Part shown: positions 9,249 to 17,497 of the stretch, one piece after another
How the letters are laid out: each line of letters starts with the position of its first letter
How positions within the stretch are numbered: position 1 is the stretch's first letter
Assembly (NCBI GenBank): GCA_002212725.1
Contig: MTCR01000068.1
Coordinates: 1 to 44,994 of the forward strand
Direction of reading: 5' to 3'
DNA length: 44,994 bases
From: Sphingobacteriales bacterium TSM_CSM
Lineage (GTDB): Bacteria; Bacteroidota; Bacteroidia; Chitinophagales; UBA2359
Program-made: the position numbers and the translations under genes
The notes under the pieces: generated by a model
Told to the model about the DNA's origin: nothing
The model's database searches: none
The model's input: only the letters and a program-made list of their open reading frames with translations

Positions 9249-10949
9249 TTAGTTGCGCGGAGTGCGGCTGCGCAAAATGGCATACATAAGTACAAGTCCT
9301 AAAACGCCGGCGGTAATAAAACCCATAACGCTAAGGTAGGGAATGCCGCTTTGGGTTATAAGCGCCTGTATATTGGAGCCGGTAAGAATGGTAAGACTGA
9401 TGGATGAAGAGATAAGCAGCGCCACAATAATGAGGGCAAGAATAAGGCGGTTAATGGTGCGGTCGAGGCGGTTAAGCGCCTGTTCGTAGCCTTTATGCTC
9501 TACCTGTATGATTAGTTTTCCTTTTCGGGTGCGAATAAGAATATCGCGTACTTCGTTGGGAAATACATGGAGGAAGTTAAGCAATTTTGATACAAGCGAA
9601 AATGCTTCGGCACCCAGGTTTTGAGGTGAGTATTTGTCTAAAAGCAGTTTTTTACCGTAGGGTTCAATAAAAGCTGCGGTATTAAAATTTGGGTGAATGA
9701 GTTTTCCGATACCTTCCAGAATAGCCAAAGCCCGAAGAATAATAAAGACACCACCGGGCAACCTAATTCGGTGTGCATAAATAACTTGCTGCAGCCGATC
9801 TGAAAATTCGGACATATTAGATTCGCCCACATCTAAGGTGGCAAAATCTTCTATGAGTTCACCCAGTTCATATTCCAGGGCGCGCATATCGGTTATGTTG
9901 TCGTCAATGGCTAAGGCGCGCAGGCTGTCGGCGGTCATTTTGGGGTTTTGCTGTGCCATACCCACAAAAATGCCGGCAAAAGCAAATTTATCTTTAGCGC
10001 TTAGCTTACCCACCATGCCAAAATCAATGAGGCAAATTACGCCGTCTTCGCGCACTAACACGTTTCCCGGGTGAGGGTCGGCATGAAAAATACCGAATTC
10101 GAAAATTTGGGTGAGATAGATGTCAATACCAGTTTCGGCAATTTTGGCGGGATCTAAGTTCCATGCCCGAAGTTGGGCAACATCGGTAATTTTGCAGCCT
10201 TTTACAAATTCCAGCACCAACACCCGGCGGCTGCTATATTCGCGGTAAACATCAGGCGCAAAGAATTTCTTTTGTTTTTTGAAAGTAGCCCTAAACATTT
10301 GAATATTGCGGGCTTCGTTGGTGTAATCGAGTTCTTTTTGCATGCTTCGCTCAAAAGCTTCTACAACATCCATAAGGTTTATGATGCCGTTTTTCTCAAA
10401 GAACTTTTCGCCTCTGGCTACTACTACTTTAATGATATTAAGGTCGGTTTCAATGAGGCGCGCCACTTCGGGGCGTTGAACTTTTACCACAACCTCGTGT
10501 CCGTTTTTGAGCCTTGCGCGGTGAACCTGCCCAATAGAAGCAGAGCCGATTGTTTTTTCGTTGAAGTATTCAAAAATATCTTCCAACGGACGGCCTAGTT
10601 CGTTTTGAATAATGTCTTTTACTTTTTCATATTCAAAAGGCGGAACCTCATTTTGCAATTTTTCGAGTTCTACAATGAGCGGTTCGGGCAAAACATCGGG
10701 GCGGTTGCTTAGCACCTGAGCCAGTTTTATAAAGGTAGCTCCCAGTTCTTCGCAAACCATTCTTATGCGTTCCCAACGGCTAAAATCAAAAATAGGTCTT
10801 TCTTCCCTAACCCATTTGAGGCGTTGTTTTTGCGGAACGAAGTTAATAAGCACTGTATTGGCTACCACATCTTCAAATCCGTATTTTACCAGCACGCGAA
10901 CAATTTCGCGCACACGGCGGATACTTTTGAAGGTTTGGTTAAATAGCAT
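9249..10949 (-). CDS. ABC1/AarF/UbiB-family atypical protein kinase-like protein
   Basis: This 566-residue protein has the ABC1 (UbiB/Coq8) kinase-like fold, a family tied to isoprenoid-quinone metabolism at the membrane. Seen in order: the family KxGQ region, here K75-L-A-Q78 rather than KxGQ; the alanine-rich-loop equivalent ASIGQVH (137-143); the nucleotide-binding lysine in VVVKV (Lys156); the catalytic loop HADPHPGN (289-296); the DFG motif (309-311); and two C-terminal hydrophobic helices (about 495-560) that would anchor it in the inner membrane. The length matches UbiB (546 in E. coli). It is transcribed leftward, with a TATCTTTG -7 box about 70 bp upstream, and may share a transcript with the small membrane protein behind it. 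Members are ATPases rather than proven protein kinases. In a menaquinone-using Bacteroidota cell the exact substrate is open. Confidence 0.88.
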   Translation of the reverse strand: MLFNQTFKSIRRVREIVRVLVKYGFEDVVANTVLINFVPQKQRLKWVREERPIFDFSRWERIRMVCEELGATFIKLAQVLSNRPDVLPEPLIVELEKLQNEVPPFEYEKVKDIIQNELGRPLEDIFEYFNEKTIGSASIGQVHRARLKNGHEVVVKVQRPEVARLIETDLNIIKVVVARGEKFFEKNGIINLMDVVEAFERSMQKELDYTNEARNIQMFRATFKKQKKFFAPDVYREYSSRRVLVLEFVKGCKITDVAQLRAWNLDPAKIAETGIDIYLTQIFEFGIFHADPHPGNVLVREDGVICLIDFGMVGKLSAKDKFAFAGIFVGMAQQNPKMTADSLRALAIDDNITDMRALEYELGELIEDFATLDVGESNMSEFSDRLQQVIYAHRIRLPGGVFIILRALAILEGIGKLIHPNFNTAAFIEPYGKKLLLDKYSPQNLGAEAFSLVSKLLNFLHVFPNEVRDILIRTRKGKLIIQVEHKGYEQALNRLDRTINRLILALIIVALLISSSISLTILTGSNIQALITQSGIPYLSVMGFITAGVLGLVLMYAILRSRTPRN

Positions 10950-11019
10950 AAATACAGATTGGGTTACAACAAACCGATTTTAATATGCCTGCCGGTTTTG
11001 CTGTTGCAAATTATTCGTG

Positions 11020-11027
11020 CAAAGATA
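11020..11027 (-). promoter_or_regulatory. Candidate -7 box for the ABC1-kinase gene
   Basis: Read on the minus strand this is TATCTTTG, an exact TAnnTTTG match about 70 nt before the ATG at 10949. No TTG is seen at the expected -33 distance. Confidence 0.4.
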
Positions 11028-11147
11028 CTAAAAATGGCGGGTTCTGTTTACATGAATAAAACAAGGTTTGTTTTGGCAGGCACTTGGGCAAAAAGTGCGC
11101 TGAGTATGTTGCAACGCACAGCTTTTTAACGCTAATAGGCACAAAGT

Positions 11148-11184
11148 AAAAGCCGGACTTACACAACTGTAAGCCCGGCTTTTT
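11148..11184 (-). terminator. Terminator of the phasin-like gene
   Basis: A 15-bp stem with one mismatch (11148-11162 pairing with 11169-11183) and a 6-nt loop lies about 30 bp past the phasin stop. Both flanks carry T or A tracts, so it could work in either direction. Confidence 0.8.
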
Positions 11185-11212
11185 CAAAAGTAAAAACCAA
11201 TAATGGAATCGG

Positions 11213-11548
11213 TTATTTTACTTCTACAACAGTTTCGGTTTCAACGGTTTCACCCATGCCCAGTTTGCTTTCAATATCTTCGGCACGTGTGGCGCTTGTT
11301 TTGCTTTCTTTTTTCTTCATGAACTCGAGGTTTTTGAAAAGGTTTTCGGCTACATCTTTGAATTTTGCCTCAATCTCTTCGCGTTTACCTTCGGTATCTT
11401 TCAGAAAGTCTTCCACAATTTTTTTGCCTTCATCTTCAGAAATTTTGCTTTGTGCTACCAAATCATTAACAACTTTCTGAATTTTCTCACTTGTATAAGC
11501 AACCAAACCTACACTGGTGTAGAGGAATTTTTTCAGGATTTCTTCCAT
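11213..11548 (-). CDS. Phasin-family (PHA granule-associated-like) helical protein
   Basis: From the ATG at 11548 the product is 111 residues: a short N-terminal segment (MEEILKKFLYTSVGL), then a long heptad-like amphipathic helix rich in K and E (about residues 20-85), then an acidic Thr/Val/Glu tail. This is the layout of the phasin/PhaI-like family, which coats polyhydroxyalkanoate granules or acts as a small coiled-coil regulator; in Bacteroidota many members have no proven PHA link. A longer frame to 11647 adds an unrelated hydrophobic extension and was not chosen. No PHA synthase is in the window, so a stress or coiled-coil role is equally possible. It is divergent from mscL, with a palindromic site in the shared 429-bp gap. 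Confidence 0.7.
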   Translation of the reverse strand: MEEILKKFLYTSVGLVAYTSEKIQKVVNDLVAQSKISEDEGKKIVEDFLKDTEGKREEIEAKFKDVAENLFKNLEFMKKKESKTSATRAEDIESKLGMGETVETETVVEVK

Positions 11549-11756
11549 AATACTTAAAATTAAATGGGTTAAAAAATATTTCTGTATTAAAGGTGCAATT
11601 TGCGTACCAATACAATTAAAAAGTGGCATAAAAAAATAAAGCAACAAAAAGAAAAGTGCAAGAAAATATGTTCTAATTGCCTTATTTTCAGTGTTTTATA
11701 GTTTAAGGTTTGCATTTTATATTTTAATAACAACCTCATATTACTTGTGGCGCGTT

Positions 11757-11781
11757 CCTGACAATCTGCGAAATTGTCAGG
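11757..11781. repeat. Perfect 9-bp inverted repeat, CCTGACAAT, in the phasin/mscL gap
   Basis: CCTGACAAT (11757-11765) and its exact complement (11773-11781) flank a 7-nt loop. The neighbouring A6 run is on the wrong side for a terminator in either direction, so it is more likely a leader hairpin of the minus-strand phasin transcript or a protein-binding site. Confidence 0.6.
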
Positions 11782-11802
11782 AAAAAAGCTACAAGTTGTC
11801 AC

Positions 11803-11818
11803 ATACAAACGTTTGTAT
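11803..11818. promoter_or_regulatory. Perfect 16-bp palindrome, LacI-type candidate operator
   Basis: ATACAAACGTTTGTAT is fully self-complementary with a central CG, the form of LacI/PurR-family operators. It lies between the divergent phasin-like (start 11548) and mscL (start 11978) genes, 160 bp before the latter. The rest of this 429-bp gap is AT-rich with no supportable gene. Confidence 0.5.
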
Positions 11819-11977
11819 TTGGCTGCAAAAATGTCACAAATCGGCAGTTACCGTGGGGAACAAACAAAAAAAGTATTTTTCTGTTTCAGAGATGATTTTT
11901 TTGTGACTTTGGCAATTGGGCTGACGTCTATATAGGGTAAATCATATTGTTTAATCAATCAACAAATTACAATTGTC

Positions 11978-12397
11978 ATGGGTTTTTTCTCAGAGTTTAA
12001 AGGTTTCATTTTTAAAGGCAACATCCTTGACTTAGCCGTGGGTGTAATTATTGGCGGCGCATTTGGTAAAATTGTTTCGTCTTTTGTGGCCGATGTTATT
12101 ATGCCTCCTATTGGCGTTTTGATGGGCGGCGTTAATTTTAGCGATCTTAAAATGGTTCTTAAGGAAGGCATTGCTGCAACAGCTACTTCGCCCGAAGTTG
12201 CTGCCGTAACCCTTAATTATGGTATGTTTTTGCAAACGCTCATAGACTTTCTGATTATTGCATTGGTTATTTTTATGGTATTAAAAGCCTATAATAACAC
12301 GCAGAAAAAGAAAGAAGAAGCACCTGCTCCGCCGCCTGCACCTTCTGCGGAAGAAGTATTGCTTGGCGAAATCAGGGATTTACTGAAAAAAGGTTAG
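11978..12397 (+). CDS. mscL: Large-conductance mechanosensitive channel MscL
   Basis: This 139-residue inner-membrane protein opens a large pore on hypo-osmotic shock to release solutes. It has the family N-terminal amphipathic helix ([15 protein letters not shown]), the glycine-rich first membrane helix with [16 protein letters not shown], a periplasmic loop (about 55-75), the second membrane helix (about 78-103), and a C-terminal bundle after a proline/alanine linker ([11 protein letters not shown], about 113-124) ending [13 protein letters not shown]. The length is close to the 136 residues of E. coli MscL; the proline-rich linker is longer than usual. It stands alone, convergent with the epimerase gene, with a shared terminator after it. 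Confidence 0.95.
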   Translation: MGFFSEFKGFIFKGNILDLAVGVIIGGAFGKIVSSFVADVIMPPIGVLMGGVNFSDLKMVLKEGIAATATSPEVAAVTLNYGMFLQTLIDFLIIALVIFMVLKAYNNTQKKKEEAPAPPPAPSAEEVLLGEIRDLLKKG

Positions 12398-12418
12398 CAG
12401 TTTTGAAACTGTTTCCAG

Positions 12419-12453
12419 AAAGCCTCTTTGGGTTATACCCGAAGGGGCTTTTG
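12419..12453. terminator. Terminator between convergent mscL and aldose-epimerase genes
   Basis: AAGCCTCTTTGGGT and a near-complementary arm (ACCCGAAGGGGCTT) form a 14-bp stem with two G-U type pairs around a 4-nt loop, followed by a short T tract. It sits between the two stop codons. Confidence 0.7.
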
Positions 12454-12457
12454 GAGT

Positions 12458-13426
12458 TTATTGCAATACAACGCCATAACTTGCTGTAAATACTTGGCCG
12501 GGTTGCAGCGTTTGCAGCCCCATGCCATTGTTAAAACAATCGGGGGCGGCGGTCATGGGTTCTATGGCAATTGATTGACGGTGAGGCGGGGTAAAAATTT
12601 GCAGGTAAGCGTAGCCATTGGGTTTTACCTGTTGCCAAATGTTAAGGGTAAGGTTATCTTGGGCATTAAAGAGGGTGGTGGTAGCCATGCTTTTGGGTTG
12701 CGGTAAAATTACAAATCCGGTATCGAGTTGCGTGTTGCCTATAGGGGTAAGTTGTTCAAACTTATTATTTGGCAGTAACTGCCCGGTGGGTATCTGCATT
12801 TGGTTGGTTTGCAGTTCTTTGCAGGCGGGCAGTTGCAGTTGCAGTTGGTTTACCGTTTTACTGCCCAAGGTAAAATAAGGGTGCCAGCCGTCGGCAAAGG
12901 GCAGGGATGTTTTGCCGGTATTGGTAAACGTGGTGGTGCAGATAAAGCGGTTTTGTTCCTCTATGGCGTACTCTATTTGCAGCAGAAACGGAAAAGGGTA
13001 GCCCTGTATATTGCCGGTGTAGTGCAATTGCAGGGTTACCAATGCTGTTTTACCCGAGATATTGCTGCCGGTGCAGGTAAAAGGGAGGTTAAATACCAAC
13101 CCATGTATGGCATGGCGCTGTGCCGCAAAATTCACCGGCAGTTGATATGGTTGCCCCATAAAAGAATAACGCCCGTTATTAACCCGGTTTGGAAACGGGG
13201 TAAGTTTGGCGCTTCTGAACCATTGGTTTTCCAGAAGCATGGTATCGGTTGTATGTCCGTCAATAACAGAACATGCGACTTCATTTTTTACCAATACAAG
13301 TTTGTTAAGAACAGCCCCATAACCCGGAATTACGGCAAACCCCGACCCGCTTTGGTGATTGATACAAAGTTGTTCAAATTGTCCAAAGGGTTTTGTTGTA
13401 ATGGTATAAGCTGCATTTTTCGGCAT
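12458..13426 (-). CDS. galM: Aldose 1-epimerase (mutarotase) family protein
   Basis: This 322-residue protein of the galactose-mutarotase fold interconverts the alpha and beta anomers of a hexose. The signature elements are FPNRVNNGRYSF (78-89), HAIHGLV (105-111, His108), the catalytic base region DGWHPYF (His182), and the catalytic acid region IAIEPMTAAPD (Glu289). The length is typical. No signal peptide is seen, so it should act in the cytoplasm. Its ATG lies 3 bp after the stop of the upstream glycosyltransferase gene, so the two are almost certainly one operon, which suggests a role in sugar supply for surface glycans. galT, from the same Leloir pathway, is 3.5 kb away. The exact sugar is not fixed by the sequence, and family members acting on other hexoses exist. 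Confidence 0.85.
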   Translation of the reverse strand: MPKNAAYTITTKPFGQFEQLCINHQSGSGFAVIPGYGAVLNKLVLVKNEVACSVIDGHTTDTMLLENQWFRSAKLTPFPNRVNNGRYSFMGQPYQLPVNFAAQRHAIHGLVFNLPFTCTGSNISGKTALVTLQLHYTGNIQGYPFPFLLQIEYAIEEQNRFICTTTFTNTGKTSLPFADGWHPYFTLGSKTVNQLQLQLPACKELQTNQMQIPTGQLLPNNKFEQLTPIGNTQLDTGFVILPQPKSMATTTLFNAQDNLTLNIWQQVKPNGYAYLQIFTPPHRQSIAIEPMTAAPDCFNNGMGLQTLQPGQVFTASYGVVLQ

Positions 13427-13429
13427 AGT

Positions 13430-14515
13430 TTACGTTGTTTGGGTAGTATTATTAGCTGTTTTGGAAATATTTAGTTGCGAAAAAGCAGATTTGCGCAGTA
13501 AAAAATGTTGCACAATAATACTTTTAGCGTACAGACCCTGCAAATTGGGGTATTTTGAACCGGCAAGGCGGTTTTCTTGTACTATTTTACCGGTATGCCG
13601 TCGGTTTTGCTGCCATTTGGCAATGCCCGAAAAAAAATACCATTGCGCTTTCAGAATAGCCATTGCATCGGGTTTATTGCCTTCTGCCAGCAGTTTCAGT
13701 CCCGAAACCCAATCGAGGCAGGTTCTTACCGGAAGCAGCCAAATGAGCTTTACTGCCGTACAGTTTTTATACAACAATACAAGGTTGTTGTGGTAATTGA
13801 GAAACGTTTTGCGGGGATTGCTTTTGTGGAGGCTGCCGCCGCCAATATGGTACACCACAGATTTGGGGCAAGCCATAATGCGGTAACCGGCTCGTTTTAG
13901 TCGCCAGCAGAGGTCAATTTCTTCCATGTGAGCAAAAAAATAGTGGTCGAATCCGCCAAAAGCATGAAACAAATTTGCCTTAATAAACAAAGCACAGCCC
14001 GACGCCCAGAAAACCTCGGACGTGGTGTTGTATTGCCCGTTATCGGGTTCGCAAACATTAAAAAAACGCCCACGGCAAAAAGCATAGCCCAGTGCATCTA
14101 ACCAGCCGCCGGCAGCTCCGGCATATTCAAAATGCGTTTTTTGGTGGTAATTCAGTATTTTAGGTTGGCAGGCTGCAATATGCGCATCAGTTTCCATAAG
14201 GTCTATAACCGGTTCAATCCAGTCAGGTGTTACCTCTACATCAGAGTTAAGCAGCACGTAGTAGTCGGCGGAAATATGGGCAAGCGCTTCGTTGTAACCG
14301 CCGGCAAATCCAAAGTTTGCCCGGTTTTGCACTATTTTCACCTGTTTAAATTGCTCTTTGAGCAGGGCAACGGAGTTATCAGACGAATTATTGTCGGCAA
14401 CATACACCTCCATGTTTTGATAGGTGGAAGCCAGTACCGATGGCAAAAATTGTTGCAGCAAACCGGCGCCATTCCAGTTTAAGACAACTACCGCTACTTT
14501 TGGCAGGGGGTTCAT
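13430..14515 (-). CDS. Family 2 glycosyltransferase (rhamnosyltransferase-like)
   Basis: Starting at the ATG at 14515 the product has 361 residues. An upstream ATG (14545) is rejected because a -7 box lies between the two. It has a GT-A fold: the N-terminal strand VAVVVLNWNG, DNNSSDNS, NFGFAGGYN, the metal-site equivalent LLNSDVEV, a WASGCALFI stretch, and the catalytic-region motif MEEIDLCWRLKRAGY. This layout matches GT2 enzymes that add rhamnose or similar deoxysugars to O-antigen or exopolysaccharide. The C-terminal part contains an amphipathic or weakly membrane-associated region (about 255-275). It is the first gene of a tight pair with the aldose epimerase. Confidence 0.85.
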   Translation of the reverse strand: MNPLPKVAVVVLNWNGAGLLQQFLPSVLASTYQNMEVYVADNNSSDNSVALLKEQFKQVKIVQNRANFGFAGGYNEALAHISADYYVLLNSDVEVTPDWIEPVIDLMETDAHIAACQPKILNYHQKTHFEYAGAAGGWLDALGYAFCRGRFFNVCEPDNGQYNTTSEVFWASGCALFIKANLFHAFGGFDHYFFAHMEEIDLCWRLKRAGYRIMACPKSVVYHIGGGSLHKSNPRKTFLNYHNNLVLLYKNCTAVKLIWLLPVRTCLDWVSGLKLLAEGNKPDAMAILKAQWYFFSGIAKWQQNRRHTGKIVQENRLAGSKYPNLQGLYAKSIIVQHFLLRKSAFSQLNISKTANNTTQTT

Positions 14516-14533
14516 TTGGGCATATTGTTTAGG

Positions 14534-14541
14534 CAAAAGTA
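14534..14541 (-). promoter_or_regulatory. Candidate -7 box of the glycosyltransferase/epimerase pair
   Basis: On the minus strand this reads TACTTTTG, an exact TAnnTTTG match 18 bp before the ATG at 14515. It lies downstream of the alternative ATG at 14545 and so supports the shorter start. A -33 box is not clear. Confidence 0.4.
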
Positions 14542-14611
14542 ACAAATTTGATGCAATCAGAGCCGGTTTGGCAAAAAGCCCCGTTGCTGGGGGGCAAAAA
14601 AGTGCTTTGCA

Positions 14612-15085
14612 TTATTTTTCATTACGGCTTTTAAACTCATGCAGTATTTGCCTTATGCCCGCATCATAATCTTGGTAAATGGCAGCTGTAGAGTCCATAA
14701 TTACCGAAAGGTTGGTTACCAAACTGTCAACCTCACTTTTAAATTCAAGGTTGGTTCGTTCCTTTACCACTGCTTTGTAGCGGCACAGGTAGTACAATAC
14801 CGGAAACTTGCTTATTTCCAGCCGCTCTTTAAAAGATAGTTCGGGGTAAAAGCGCCGATACTGTTTGCCGGTAAATGCCGCAAGTTCTTCATCGGCTTTT
14901 TGCCAGGCTGCATCATCGGGTTTTGAAATACTGTTACATTGAGCATTGATACCCAACATCCATTTCCGGTAATCCGACAAATACTGTTCTTTACTGTTGC
15001 CCGATGAATCGAAAAACCGGCAGGCAACGGGCAGGCACAAACCCAGCAGCAATAAAATAACCTTACTTTTAGTTTGCAAAAACAT
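14612..15085 (-). CDS. Putative lipoprotein of unknown function
   Basis: From the ATG at 15085 the product is 157 residues with a lipoprotein signal: a positive N-terminus, a hydrophobic core ILLLLGLCL, and a lipobox LPVAC with Cys22 as the likely lipidation site. The mature part is mostly helical and charged, with aromatic patches (YLSDYRKWM, YRRFYPELSF, FPVLYYLCRY). I do not recognise the family; it resembles the small helical lipoproteins common in Bacteroidota. A longer frame to 15133 would place the signal internally and was not used. It reads in the same direction as the glycosyltransferase pair, 96 bp upstream of it, but that pair has its own promoter candidate. Confidence 0.65.
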   Translation of the reverse strand: MFLQTKSKVILLLLGLCLPVACRFFDSSGNSKEQYLSDYRKWMLGINAQCNSISKPDDAAWQKADEELAAFTGKQYRRFYPELSFKERLEISKFPVLYYLCRYKAVVKERTNLEFKSEVDSLVTNLSVIMDSTAAIYQDYDAGIRQILHEFKSRNEK

Positions 15086-15311
15086 TCGTTTTCGGACGTT
15101 TTTTATGACATAATTGTTTTGCAAGATAAGCATTTGTGTTTATAAAACAACTAAAAACAGCCGTTCAAACGTATTAATAACCTAAACCCAGCTATGCCTA
15201 AAGCATAAAACCCAACCGGTTATTGGTACAGTATTGCCATTTTACCAAAAAATACCCCGAAAAGGATTGCTCCACAGGTTGCACAATGCATAAAATGCCG
15301 TATAATATGCG

Positions 15312-15319
15312 TACCTTTG
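15312..15319 (+). promoter_or_regulatory. Candidate -7 box for typA
   Basis: TACCTTTG is an exact TAnnTTTG match, 41 bp before the typA ATG. The 275-bp gap between the divergent lipoprotein and typA genes shows no gene. The -33 element is weak. Confidence 0.45.
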
Positions 15320-15360
15320 CACCCTCAATTGGCACATTATCATAAATTACTTTATAATTC

Positions 15361-17184
<1,824 letters not shown>

Positions 17185-17264
17185 AGCCGCTTGTTGTTTT
17201 GTTCATGCTAGGCACTGCATTTGCCGCCAATCCTAATCCACTCTCAAGAAGAAGACAACAAAAA

Positions 17265-17292
17265 AAGAGGCTGCCCTTTCAGGCGGCCTCTT
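17265..17292 (-). terminator. Stem-loop with a T tract on the minus strand
   Basis: An 11-bp stem with one G-T pair (17265-17275 against 17282-17292) and a 6-nt loop. The strong T tract (seven T) lies on the minus-strand side, while the plus side has no T run. It may end typA weakly, but by form it terminates leftward transcription. The surrounding gap (17185-17497) also holds two tandem 21-bp repeats and the sensor promoter; no gene is supported there. Confidence 0.5.
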
Positions 17293-17396
17293 ACTAAGAC
17301 GAGTTAAAAAGTTATGCCTTCCAACAATGGGAACAAGTTGGTTTGGGGCGCGCCAAAAATAAATTAAAAACCCCAAAAAAAAAGAAAAATGCTCTA

Positions 17397-17438
17397 ACTG
17401 GTCGATTTTAGTGCAAAACTGGTCGATTTTAGTACAAA
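17397..17438. repeat. Two tandem 21-bp direct repeats upstream of the sensor kinase
   Basis: The unit ACTGGTCGATTTTAGT-cAAA occurs at 17397-17417 and 17418-17438 with one difference (G/A), followed by partial copies of ACTGGT at 17439 and 17448. They end about 20 bp before the -33 box, a position suited to a regulator-binding array, possibly for the LytTR protein encoded downstream. Confidence 0.7.
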
Positions 17439-17456
17439 ACTGGTAAAACTGGTTTT

Positions 17457-17485
17457 TTTGATTGCAAAAAAAAGCCCTACATTTG
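17457..17485 (+). promoter_or_regulatory. Consensus Bacteroidota promoter of the two-component operon
   Basis: TTTG (17457-17460), a 17-bp spacer, then TACATTTG (17478-17485) match the TTTG-N17-23-TAnnTTTG consensus perfectly. Transcription should begin near 17492, only a few bases before the ATG at 17498, giving a near-leaderless mRNA and fixing that start. Confidence 0.7.
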
Positions 17486-17497
17486 GTTAAAGTTTTC

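Noticed and set aside
11908..11936. TTTG-N17-TATATAGG as mscL promoter
   Set aside because: The -7 part matches the TAnnTTTG consensus poorly; not strong enough to annotate.
12800..13474. 224-codon plus-strand frame opposite the epimerase gene
   Set aside because: It is antisense to a clear galM-type gene with intact catalytic residues.
17462..17497. TTG start giving 12 more residues to the propeller kinase
   Set aside because: The TTG lies upstream of the -7 box (17478-17485), so it would not be in the mRNA.
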